A stretch of DNA of 33,956 bases from UBA6186 sp050012295 (GTDB taxonomy: Bacteria > Pseudomonadota > Gammaproteobacteria > UBA6186 > Azoamicaceae), in assembly GCA_050012295.1 (NCBI GenBank), contig JBEKHL010000013.1, positions 1 through 33,956 of the forward strand. Reading direction: 5' to 3'. Below the pieces are notes generated by a model that was not told the origin of the DNA, ran no database searches, and worked only from the letters and a program-made list of their open reading frames with translations. A program made the translations under genes and the position numbers. Positions 25,335 to 33,761 of this stretch are shown here, piece after piece (the stretch's first letter is position 1; the number at the start of each line of letters is the position of its first letter).

Positions 25335-25691
25335 CTAGGCGATGATGGTTTGGCTGTGGTTAATACGCTTTATAGCAAATTGTTTATCATCAGATTTATG
25401 ACTAGATGCACCATCTCTACTAACTATATTTGGTAATTTATGGTTTTTTGCCCAATCTTCGTATGGTGTAGTGCCTTTTATATGGATTTGCGCTCCCTTA
25501 AACATTTCGGCAATTAACGTTAGCGATTGTTTTCTATCTTCAATAGTATCTATTGGCATTAAACTTAATATATATTCTAAAAATTGTTTTTCAGCTTTAG
25601 TTATTTCTTTATAGATTGATTGTATTTCTTTAGCATGTTTTGCACTAAAGTTAATTTGGTGATTTGTGTGTTTATTGTGATGTTTAGGCAC
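25335..25691 (-). CDS. Small basic orphan protein downstream of clpA
   Basis: A 118-aa protein of no recognised family, ending one operon with clpA (11-base gap). It is His/Lys-rich at the start (MPKHHNKHTNHQ), with a helical centre (EITKAEKQFLEYILSLMP). It sits beside clpA, but it is not ClpS: the NDDYTPMEFV signature is lacking. After its stop another frame on the same strand runs to 25230 and encodes a Pro/Lys-rich tail, so the C-terminus may be shortened by a frameshift. Confidence 0.5.
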   Translation of the reverse strand: MPKHHNKHTNHQINFSAKHAKEIQSIYKEITKAEKQFLEYILSLMPIDTIEDRKQSLTLIAEMFKGAQIHIKGTTPYEDWAKNHKLPNIVSRDGASSHKSDDKQFAIKRINHSQTIIA

Positions 25692-25702
25692 TTATATTAT
25701 CC

Positions 25703-27955
25703 CTAGTTAACATTAATTTTAATTTCGTCATTCTCAACGGTAACTCTAACTTTACCACCATTATTGGATAACCCACCAAATAATAGTTCGTCTGCCAGTG
25801 GTTTTTTTAAGATTTCTTTTACTAAACGTTGCATAGGGCGGGCACCCATAATTTTATCGTAGCCTCTATTAGCTAACCAATCTTTAGCAGGAGAATCTAT
25901 AGAAATGCTAACATGTTTATCGTTAAGTTTTGCTTGTAATTCGGCCAATAATTTTTCTACAATTAAAAAAACGGCTTCTTTAGATAAAGTATTAAATTGT
26001 ATAGTAGCATCTAAGCGATTTCTAAATTCTGGACTAAATTGTTTTTCAATTATTTTTAAGCCGTCAGAAGAATGATCTTGAACATTAAATCCGATAGATG
26101 CTCTACTAATGTCGTGAGCACCAGCATTGGTTGTCATAATTAATATTACATGCCGAAAATCAGCTTTTCGGCCATTGTTATCTGTTAGAGTACCATGATC
26201 CATAATTTGTAATAATATGTTAAAAATATCTGGGTTGGCTTTTTCTAATTCGTCTAGCAGTAATACACAGTGAGGGGTTTTAGTAATTGATTCAGTTAAT
26301 AAACCGGCCTGTTCATATCCAACATAACCAGGTGGTGCTCCTATCAAACGAGCAACACTGTGGGATTCCATATATTCAGACATATCAAATCTAATTAGCT
26401 CTATACCTAACAAGTTTGCTAGTTGTTTACAAACTTCCGTTTTTCCAACCCCGGTTGGGCCTGAAAATAAAAAATTGGCAACAGGTCTATCTAATTCTCC
26501 TAATTCAGATTTAGCAATTTTTATAGAATTTACTAAAGCAGTAATGGCAACGTCTTGTCCAAAAATAACTAGTTTTAAATCACGTTCTAAATTTTTTAGT
26601 AGGCTTTTTTCAGAAGAAGAGACAGATTTTCTTGGAATTCTAGCCATTTTAGCAACTACTTTCTCTATATCGCTAATTCCTATAGTATGCTTACGTTTTT
26701 GCTGGGGCAGTAATTTTTGTAATGCACCTGCTTCATCTACTACATCAATCGCTTTGTCTGGCATAAAGCGATCGTTAATATATTTGTTGGCAAGCTCAGA
26801 AGCAGCTTTTAAAGCAGCATCGGAATATTTTACATTGTGATGTATTTCTAATTGTTTTTTTATACCTTTTAAAATTGTAATTGTTTCTGATACATTTGGT
26901 TCTTTAACGTCAATTTTTTGAAATCTTCTGGCTAAAGCACGGTCTTTTTCGAAAATGCTACGGTATTCCTGAAAAGTAGTAGAGCCTATGCATTTTAAAT
27001 CACCAGACGCCAACATAGGTTTAATTAAATTAGATGCATCCATAACTCCACCAGATGCGGCTCCTGCTCCTATAATAGTATGAATTTCATCGATAAATAG
27101 TACAGCATTAGATTTCTTTTTAAGTTGTTGTAGTAGAGCTTTTAATCTTTTTTCAAAATCCCCGCGATATTTGGTGCCAGCCAACAATGATCCTAAGTCC
27201 AAGGCATAAATTATGCTGGTTTTGATGGCATCTGGAACTTTTTGTTCAACTATTAATTTTGCTAATCCTTCTGCAATTGCAGTTTTACCTACTCCTGCTT
27301 CCCCAACAAACAACGGATTGTTTTTTCTGCGACGGCATAAGATTTGAATTGTTCTATGTATTTCTTCGGTTCTTCCAATTAAATCATCTATTTTACCTAA
27401 TTTAACTTGATTATTAAGATTAATGGCGAAATTTTCTAGTGGGCTTCTATTTGGAAGATCCTGCATTAGATCGTCGTCAGAATTAGATGAAATTTCAGGA
27501 TCTTCTAGGTGATGTTCTTCTGTTTTGGTTATGCCGTGGGAGATATAATTTATTACGTCTAATCTGGTAATATTCTCGCGTTTTAAAAAATAGACTGCCT
27601 GGCTATCTTGTTCACTAAATATTGCAGCTAAAACATTAGAGCCATAAACTTCTTCTTTACCAGAAGATTGTACCTGAAATACTGCTCTTTGTAATACTCT
27701 TTGAAATCCTAAAGTTGGTTGAGTTTCACGATGATTATCATTTGACGAAATAATAGGGGTGGTTTCGTCGATAAAGCAAGCTAGCTCTTCTTTTAATTGT
27801 TGAACACTAACATTACAAGCTTGTAGTACTCTACTAGCAGAATAATTATCTAACAAATGGAGCAATAAATGTTCTACGGTGATAAATTCATGAGATTTAT
27901 CCCTAGCGTCTTTAAATGCTAAATTTAATGTTAGCTCTAGCTCCTTGCTTAACAT
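25703..27955 (-). CDS. clpA: ATP-dependent Clp protease ATPase subunit ClpA
   Basis: ClpA unfolds substrates and feeds them to ClpP. The start at 27955 (MLSKELELTLNLAFKDAR) is preferred over an upstream in-frame TTG at 27961. It matches the family N-terminus and has AGGGG seven bases before it. The 750-aa protein has the double Clp-N domain, D1 with Walker A GEAGVGKTAIAEG and LFIDEIHT, and D2 with GPTGVGKTEVCKQL, LLLDELEKA and the ClpP-docking IGF loop (ASIGFNVQD), ending with FRNRLDATI and GARPMQRL. No clpS is next to it, although ClpS usually is. It is divergent from xseA. Confidence 0.95.
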   Translation of the reverse strand: MLSKELELTLNLAFKDARDKSHEFITVEHLLLHLLDNYSASRVLQACNVSVQQLKEELACFIDETTPIISSNDNHRETQPTLGFQRVLQRAVFQVQSSGKEEVYGSNVLAAIFSEQDSQAVYFLKRENITRLDVINYISHGITKTEEHHLEDPEISSNSDDDLMQDLPNRSPLENFAINLNNQVKLGKIDDLIGRTEEIHRTIQILCRRRKNNPLFVGEAGVGKTAIAEGLAKLIVEQKVPDAIKTSIIYALDLGSLLAGTKYRGDFEKRLKALLQQLKKKSNAVLFIDEIHTIIGAGAASGGVMDASNLIKPMLASGDLKCIGSTTFQEYRSIFEKDRALARRFQKIDVKEPNVSETITILKGIKKQLEIHHNVKYSDAALKAASELANKYINDRFMPDKAIDVVDEAGALQKLLPQQKRKHTIGISDIEKVVAKMARIPRKSVSSSEKSLLKNLERDLKLVIFGQDVAITALVNSIKIAKSELGELDRPVANFLFSGPTGVGKTEVCKQLANLLGIELIRFDMSEYMESHSVARLIGAPPGYVGYEQAGLLTESITKTPHCVLLLDELEKANPDIFNILLQIMDHGTLTDNNGRKADFRHVILIMTTNAGAHDISRASIGFNVQDHSSDGLKIIEKQFSPEFRNRLDATIQFNTLSKEAVFLIVEKLLAELQAKLNDKHVSISIDSPAKDWLANRGYDKIMGARPMQRLVKEILKKPLADELLFGGLSNNGGKVRVTVENDEIKINVN

Positions 27956-28177
27956 GTTCAATCCCCTATAAAGGTTTAGTTTTATTAAGTTTATAATTTT
28001 ATTTTAATAGTCTTTTTTTAAAATTTCCTGAAATTTACAGAACATCAGCATATACATGTAATTTGTTTGTCTTTGTTCATTAATTATTTAATTGCTATTT
28101 ATATTTAAATTTTAGTATAATTATTGATAATAAATATTTCTTATTTATTTAAATTAGATTTTATTTGTTTTAATTAT

Positions 28178-29434
28178 ATGTGTTTGCTGACAGAACAACC
28201 TTTGACCACCCCTTATTCTTTATTTGCTTTCATCAATGAAATAAAAAATACGATCAAACAATATAGTTCAGCAATTTGGTTAATTGCTGAGATTAGTGAA
28301 TTTAAAATTTATAATAATAATTTGTTTCTCACGTTAGTTGAATATGATGAACGTGGTAATTTATTAGCTAGAGCAAGAGGTGTAATTTGGAATTTTTCTC
28401 AAGTATTAAAAAATTTTCAGTCTGCAACTAATATAGAATTAAAAGTTGGAATTAAGATTTTAGCTTTAGTAACAGCTGATTATCATTTACAATATGGTTT
28501 AACTCTTATTATTAAAAATCTAGATCCGTCATATACCTTAGGTGATGCGGAAGCTAAAGTATTAAAGATAAAACAACAATTATTAAAAGATGGTATTTTT
28601 AATAATAATAAAAATTTAAATTTACCAGACGACTTTAGAACAATTGCAGTAATTAGCCCCAAAGATGCGGCAGGTTTAGGTGATTTTAAAAAAGATGCAA
28701 CAATATTACAAAATTATAATGTATGCCATTTTGATTATTATTCAGCAGTATTTCAAGGTGCAGACGCTAGCAATTCAATTACTAATGCTTTAACTAGAGT
28801 TTTAACAAAAATGGTTGAATTATCTAGAAGTTACGATGCAATAGTTATTATTAGGGGTGGTGGAGCTAGCTCAGATTTAACTTGGTTAAACGATTACGCT
28901 ATAGCTAAAGCAATATGTTTAGCTCCAATTCCAATATTTAGTGGAATTGGCCACCATAAAGATCAAACCATTTTGGATCAAGTAACTAGACAATCTTTTG
29001 ATACTCCATCTAAAGTTATTAATTTTTTAATTACTAAAATAGCGGATCACGCTGAACAAATTTATAATAATTTAGTTTATATTAAACAATATTGTTATAA
29101 TTTTTATACTCAACGTAACAATGATTTAATAAATCTATTTGAATGTATAAAAACTTATACATTACATAAAACACAACAACTAGCTAGAGTGTTAGACGAA
29201 GAATTAAATTTACAACTATTATTAAAACAGCGTTTAATGGCATTAGATAAGTTATTAGATGCTACTTGGCAACAGATATTATGCTTTTCTCCAGAACAAA
29301 CTTTAGCAAGAGGGTTTGCAATTGTTTATAGTAACGATGTTAATAGAACGCCAATTACATCTAAGTCTATGTCTGGCAACTATAAAAAAATAATAATAAA
29401 ATTTCATGATGGCGAGATTGATGGGAGTTTATAA
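28178..29434 (+). CDS. xseA: Exodeoxyribonuclease VII large subunit
   Basis: XseA is the catalytic subunit of ExoVII, which degrades single-stranded DNA. The start at 28178 (MCLLTEQPLTTPYSLFAF) is preferred over an upstream in-frame ATG at 28124 because it leaves the usual short lead into the OB fold (IWLIAEISEFKIYNNNLFLTLVE). The catalytic core has IAVISPKDAAGLGDF, VIIRGGGASSDLTWLNDY and IGHHKDQTILDQV. The C-terminus has SPEQTLARGFAIV and FHDGEIDGSL. About 418 aa, normal length. The small subunit XseB is not in the window. The stop overlaps the next ATG by one base. Confidence 0.93.
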   Translation: MCLLTEQPLTTPYSLFAFINEIKNTIKQYSSAIWLIAEISEFKIYNNNLFLTLVEYDERGNLLARARGVIWNFSQVLKNFQSATNIELKVGIKILALVTADYHLQYGLTLIIKNLDPSYTLGDAEAKVLKIKQQLLKDGIFNNNKNLNLPDDFRTIAVISPKDAAGLGDFKKDATILQNYNVCHFDYYSAVFQGADASNSITNALTRVLTKMVELSRSYDAIVIIRGGGASSDLTWLNDYAIAKAICLAPIPIFSGIGHHKDQTILDQVTRQSFDTPSKVINFLITKIADHAEQIYNNLVYIKQYCYNFYTQRNNDLINLFECIKTYTLHKTQQLARVLDEELNLQLLLKQRLMALDKLLDATWQQILCFSPEQTLARGFAIVYSNDVNRTPITSKSMSGNYKKIIIKFHDGEIDGSL

Positions 29435-29868
29435 TGAATAGAAAGAAATTTGGTTTTAGAAACAGTGTTGGGCAAATTGGTAAAATAGCTCGAGATAATT
29501 TTTTGGAAGGTACTTTACGTGAAGATGCTACTGCAAAGATATCTTACAAATATTTAACAGGTCAAGAACTACAAGCTTGTTTACTAGAAAAACTTGTTGA
29601 AGAAACTACGGAAGTTTGCGATGCTGGCGATCTACAAAATCTTACGGAAGAATTAGCAGATGTACTGCAAGTAGTAGAGACAATTAGAAAACATAATAAT
29701 ATTAGTAAAAAAGACCTGGAGACAGTTCTTAGTAAAAAACGAGAAACTAGAGGTGCTTTTGATAAAGGTTTGTTTATAGAGTGGATTGAGCTTGGTTTAA
29801 ATAGCGATCTATGCAAATACTGTCTAAGTTACCCAAATAAATACCCGCAAATAGAACATAAAAAATAG
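29434..29868 (+). CDS. MazG/PRA-PH-like nucleotide pyrophosphohydrolase
   Basis: A 144-aa member of the all-alpha NTP-PPase superfamily, resembling phosphoribosyl-ATP pyrophosphohydrolase-like proteins that are not part of a histidine operon. The metal-site helices read KLVEETTEVCDA (E-E-x-x-E type) and LTEELADVLQVVETI (EExxD). KKRETRGAFDKGLFIEWIEL follows, with an added C-terminal tail containing CKYC. Its ATG overlaps the xseA stop (TAATG), so translation is coupled. No other his genes are nearby, so a house-cleaning role on aberrant nucleotides is more likely than histidine synthesis; this is inference. Confidence 0.8.
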   Translation: MNRKKFGFRNSVGQIGKIARDNFLEGTLREDATAKISYKYLTGQELQACLLEKLVEETTEVCDAGDLQNLTEELADVLQVVETIRKHNNISKKDLETVLSKKRETRGAFDKGLFIEWIELGLNSDLCKYCLSYPNKYPQIEHKK

Positions 29869-30017
29869 ATCTTTCTGATATTGTGTTGGCTATTTTTCTT
29901 AAAAAGGTTATAAGGGTAATTAAATTTGACTTACTTGTGATAAAAAGATATTTTAATACTTGTATAGTATAAGAGTAATGCTATATAAATTTGTTTAATT
30001 AAAGAGGAAAAATTGTT

Positions 30018-30242
30018 ATGTCTAGTACTGGTGTTGTTAAATGGTTTAACCCAACTAAAGGTTTTGGCTTCGTTCGCCCAGATCAAGGTGGAAAGGATGT
30101 TTTTGTTCATATATCTGCTTTAGAAAAAGCAGGGATACGTAGACTTGATGAAGGAGCAAAAGTAAGTTTTGAATTAGCATCTAATAAGGGAAGAGTATCC
30201 GCTGTAAATATTAAGGTTTTAGATGAAGGTGGGGATAATTAA
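30018..30242 (+). CDS. Cold-shock domain protein (CspA family)
   Basis: A 74-aa single cold-shock domain that binds single-stranded RNA/DNA and opens RNA structure. RNP1 KGFGFVRP and RNP2 VFVHISAL are intact, with the opening GVVKWFNPTKGFGF. It has a strong ribosome site (GAGG) and sits behind an AT-rich leader of about 60-90 bases, with TTGACT at 29926-29931 as a possible -35. A GC-rich hairpin follows at 30266-30290. CspA relatives are often controlled through a structured leader, which cannot be confirmed here. Confidence 0.95.
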   Translation: MSSTGVVKWFNPTKGFGFVRPDQGGKDVFVHISALEKAGIRRLDEGAKVSFELASNKGRVSAVNIKVLDEGGDN

Positions 30243-30265
30243 GAGTAAATAAGTAATTGTTCATG

Positions 30266-30290
30266 CGTCTCGTGAGGATCTCACGGGACG
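30266..30290 (+). terminator. GC-rich 11-bp hairpin after the cold-shock gene
   Basis: The arms CGTCTCGTGAG (30266-30276) and CTCACGGGACG (30280-30290) pair fully (one G-T) around a 3-base loop GAT. It is strikingly GC-rich for this genome. No T tract follows, so it is an imperfect terminator, or an RNA-stabilising or processing hairpin. Confidence 0.45.
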
Positions 30291-30374
30291 GTGAATTTAG
30301 AAATGTTTGAGTAGTTTTCCACTTTTAAATCATAAATATTTATTTCAAATCCAGTAGTTACTTTTTAAAAAATC

Positions 30375-31790
30375 ATGTTTTGCGAAGCTACAGTTGAGTA
30401 TAGATCTGGAATCATAGTTTCTATTGGAGAAACAGAGCATTATTATTCTTTAAAGTACTTTATGAATAATTTTGTTCAATACGTTAAATCCCATGCAGAA
30501 AAAACACAAAAATTTGATCGAACATTTGCTCCAATCGAAATTGATAGTATAGAAAAACTATTTAGAGCAAGCCAATCTATTACTGTCGATACAGAAGTAA
30601 CTTCACAAGATGCTAAAGATAAAAAAGAGTTTATCTGGAAATTTTTGATTAACGGCAGGATTATATCTTGTCGTGATCAAGCAGATTGTTACGTGTACGA
30701 CGAAGAATTAATTAAACAATATCCTCAAGATTTCAATAAAAACAGAATTAGTTATTTAGATATGGCTAGATTTTTGTCTAAACAAATGGATAAACTAGGC
30801 ATAGATGATGCTACCTTAGCTACTAAAATTATTAAAATGCTATATGGCGAAAAACAAGATTTTACCGATTTAGAAGTTGTTCCTGTTATGGTAGCTATAT
30901 TGTTTATATCTGAACCTAAAAGAAATCCTTCTTGTTTTATTCCTAGTTTGATATTGCTTGATTTAATAAGACATAAGGCTACAGATTTTTTAGGAGAACG
31001 TTATACTTTTGTAAATGGTTTACAAAACCCTGTTATAGTCGTGCAACGCGATGAATCTGATAGAGATATGCTGCGAGATGTTGTTTACCCGTCATTAATG
31101 AGGACGCCGAGCATTATAGCATTAATGGAAAATATTAAAATAACCTTAGAAGGGTGCGAATCACAAGCAGGCCACGTACCTTTGCCAACTCAGCCAAGTA
31201 AGAAAATTTTTTTAAATTGCGAAAAAAAATACCAAGGAAAAAATGGACAAAACCAAAAAACTCTTAGTGCATCAAAAGAACTTGTACAAACAGGTGGGTA
31301 TTTTCCAAATACCCACCAATTTTCTTATACTGAGCTAAAAGAAAAACGTCAAAATGGTCAGACAACCTTATCTGATCAAAAATCTTTCGCTATTATAAGT
31401 GATTGGTTATTTTTTAAAAATTTTGCAACTCCTATGCATTATTATGAAGTAAGCAAAAAACTATATAACCAATCAAAATCACACATAGATCAGTTCTCAC
31501 TTGGATTAACCATGGTGGTTTTTCCACAACTATTTAATAGTATAAATAGATTTTTCAATACATCTTTTTTAGTACAGCCATTATTGTTATACGGAGATAA
31601 TGAGGATGATGCTGTATACCTTACTTGGGCAGCAGATATGGTAAAAACAAATTCTAAAGGGTGTTTGCCACCACCAAACAGTAAAGTAAACGAAAAAGGT
31701 ATAACGGTTTGTATAGAAAATTTGGGTGGTGTAACTCAAGGAGTTAATCGTTATTTTTCTCCAAACCGCTTTGGTATACGGGGGCAATAA
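30375..31790 (+). CDS. Orphan 471-aa protein
   Basis: A large uncharacterised protein with no recognised domain, signal peptide or clear membrane segments. The first half is helical and hydrophobic in patches (VVPVMVAILFISE; IPSLILLDLIRHKA). Residues 270-325 are polar, and the end is Asn/Gly-rich. An 11-bp perfect hairpin (31293-31317) lies inside the coding sequence where it encodes TGGYFPNT. No clear Shine-Dalgarno precedes the ATG at 30375; a stop lies three codons upstream. Its position next to other orphans and an LRR protein suggests an effector or accessory function, but nothing in the sequence proves it. Confidence 0.6.
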   Translation: MFCEATVEYRSGIIVSIGETEHYYSLKYFMNNFVQYVKSHAEKTQKFDRTFAPIEIDSIEKLFRASQSITVDTEVTSQDAKDKKEFIWKFLINGRIISCRDQADCYVYDEELIKQYPQDFNKNRISYLDMARFLSKQMDKLGIDDATLATKIIKMLYGEKQDFTDLEVVPVMVAILFISEPKRNPSCFIPSLILLDLIRHKATDFLGERYTFVNGLQNPVIVVQRDESDRDMLRDVVYPSLMRTPSIIALMENIKITLEGCESQAGHVPLPTQPSKKIFLNCEKKYQGKNGQNQKTLSASKELVQTGGYFPNTHQFSYTELKEKRQNGQTTLSDQKSFAIISDWLFFKNFATPMHYYEVSKKLYNQSKSHIDQFSLGLTMVVFPQLFNSINRFFNTSFLVQPLLLYGDNEDDAVYLTWAADMVKTNSKGCLPPPNSKVNEKGITVCIENLGGVTQGVNRYFSPNRFGIRGQ

Positions 31791-32136
31791 GAATTTAAAA
31801 TAGAAGCAATAAAATTAGCCTTGAGGTCACCATAAAAAAGGAACAGATTATACTGATGATAATGCTGAAAACCGCACGGAATGTATAAAAAAATTATTTT
31901 AATAATGTATGGTCCAAGCAAGCGCTTCATTGATAAAGAAACGCCATTTTTAAACACGCAACACATAAAATAATATTGCCAAGATTGCGAAATGCATGAC
32001 AAACGGCATTAATATTTTCTCATTAACAAGATTTTAAACATGAATGTACACGTTTATTAATTGTCATGGTGAATAACATTTTGGTTTTAATATGTTCTAA
32101 ATTTATTAGTATGTATATAATTATGGGTAATTAATT
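31791..32136. other. Intergenic stretch without convincing gene
   Basis: About 345 bases between two orphan genes. Frames on both strands are short or stop-ridden. A minus-strand frame (31751-32002) overlaps the end of the upstream gene and has no ribosome site or family resemblance. I see no clear terminator, tRNA or repeat. It may be decayed coding DNA. Confidence 0.4.
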
Positions 32137-32820
32137 ATGCTAAAAAAGCATTTTCCAAATATTGACATTCCGTCTTTTGCGGTAAGAGGAGATTATATAG
32201 GTGTATGTAAGAAAACATCCGAAAATTCATTAAAAGCTTTAGTGTATGCTAAATTAGCTATCAATGTGTTGTTTTATGAAAACCCACTTTTTAATCCAGG
32301 TACACCTGAGATACAGCATAAGGTTGAACAAATTTATGCTAATAAAGAAACGCTATCAGAGTTTAGGCTTCTTTCGTTTGACGGAAGGTTTATAAATAAA
32401 GAATTCATACAAAAATTGAATGATTGTTTAGGGTATAACCATTTTCAAGAAAGAAACCATAACCTAGACTATCTTTTGCGTTTTAGGGTTTTGATAAATT
32501 TGGACGATATTTTTAATGCTACTGATAATACCAAATTATATAATATACTCGAGCGAATTGAGGAAATTTCATTTAATTATATAAAACATAATCAAAATTC
32601 AAAACCACAAATACGCTTAACTAATATAAAAGATAATTTAAATACAATTTGGATTGCATTGAGTACTACTTTTTGTAGTGTAAAACCAATAAAGCTCCTA
32701 TATGGTGATTCATCTAAATATATCAAGCCGTCAGTGGTTGAAAGAGATAATGATCTAAGTACCCAGGAGAGTATATTGAATAAAGTTTGTAAAAGATATG
32801 TATACCTCCCCACATATTAG
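32137..32820 (+). pseudogene. N-terminal part of a frame-disrupted LRR protein
   Basis: A 227-aa frame with no recognised domain, containing LKALVYAKLAINVLFYENP and FRLLSFDGRFINKEFIQKLNDCLGY. It ends abruptly near CCCC at 32808-32811. The frame of the following LRR gene is open back through this point and reads on smoothly (PPHILVQPINNNHVDPNIMEIF), without a good ribosome site for the downstream ATG. Both are therefore best read as one gene of about 515 codons broken by a single-base loss, for example in a run of C. If the frame is not shifted in the cell, this would be a separate small protein. Confidence 0.6.
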
Positions 32821-32858
32821 TACAACCAATTAACAATAATCATGTTGATCCTAATATT

Positions 32859-33689
32859 ATGGAAATATTTATGAGGTTGTTTTATAAATATGTTATAGAA
32901 ATATTGAGCAATTTAGATTATTGCTTTATTTCTAATATAGATCTATCTGGTCAAATTTTAAATGATAAACACATAATAAAATTGGTTGAATTATTACTAA
33001 GGCATCCTGAAGTTACTAGTTTAAATTTATCTGACAATGGAACAGGAGATGATGGGGCTACAGCATTGGCTGAAAAAACCACTCTTGCCATTTTAAATTT
33101 ATCTGATAATGAAATAGGTGATAAGGGAGCTATAGCGTTAGCGGGAAACCATACTCTTACTGCTTTAGACTTATCATATAACCAAATAGGATATGATGGA
33201 GCTATAGCATTAGAAGCAAATACCATTATAGATTTATTCGATGACCAAATAGAAGATGATGAAACAGATCAAGGTATAGTATGGTATGTAGAAAATAGAT
33301 TTAGAAAAAGGTATGAAGCGTTAAAGTGGTCAATGCAACAAATGCTGGATAATCAACATAACTGGCAAGTACAGCAGGTTCCTAATACTAAACAAACAGC
33401 ACAAGAAATTATTCAGCAACATAAAAATATAGATAATGTTAAAAGTATAATAGAAGGGATAAAAGCTCAGAATAATTTATTGCTTGCTTTTGTAGGAGCT
33501 GGTAGATCTAATAAACCCTTGATCAAATCTGTATCTGGTGAAATATCAAAATTCTTTTTGCCAGATTTAAGACGTAAAGACTTAAGAGGTAACGATTTAA
33601 GTGATAATGGTTTACATCGTTATGAGAACACAGTTAAACGACATTTAAATCACGCTATTCTTCCAAATATTTTGGCTCAAATTACATAA
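32859..33689 (+). CDS. Leucine-rich-repeat (RNI-like) protein, likely C-terminal part of the split gene
   Basis: A 276-aa frame (open upstream to about 32800). Residues 45-125 hold three LRR units of the ribonuclease-inhibitor-like type: LNLSDNGTGDDGATALA, LNLSDNEIGDKGAIALA and LDLSYNQIGYDGAIALE, about 24-25 residues apart. A helical region follows (RFRKRYEALKWSMQQML) and a partial LRR-like string near the end (LRGNDLSDNGLH). Such LRRs are common in effectors of Legionella-like and other intracellular bacteria and mediate protein binding. There is no signal peptide. The ATG at 32859 has no good Shine-Dalgarno, which supports it being an internal Met of the larger gene. Confidence 0.7.
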   Translation: MEIFMRLFYKYVIEILSNLDYCFISNIDLSGQILNDKHIIKLVELLLRHPEVTSLNLSDNGTGDDGATALAEKTTLAILNLSDNEIGDKGAIALAGNHTLTALDLSYNQIGYDGAIALEANTIIDLFDDQIEDDETDQGIVWYVENRFRKRYEALKWSMQQMLDNQHNWQVQQVPNTKQTAQEIIQQHKNIDNVKSIIEGIKAQNNLLLAFVGAGRSNKPLIKSVSGEISKFFLPDLRRKDLRGNDLSDNGLHRYENTVKRHLNHAILPNILAQIT

Positions 33690-33761
33690 ATTCGGTTAAA
33701 ATATGGTTGAATAGTCACTTTAAGTATATTATTCTATTAATTCCAAAAAATGGAGTGAAAA

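Noticed and set aside
25335..25691. clpS next to clpA
   Set aside because: The small protein lacks the ClpS signature (NDDYTPMEFV) and its composition is unlike ClpS.
29861..29897. Terminator after the MazG/PRA-PH-like gene (AAAAATAG / CTATTTTT)
   Set aside because: The stem is only 8 A/T-rich pairs and includes the stop codon; too weak to call.
31751..32002. Minus-strand 83-codon frame as a gene or transposase remnant
   Set aside because: It overlaps the end of the plus-strand orphan, has no ribosome site and no recognisable family motif.
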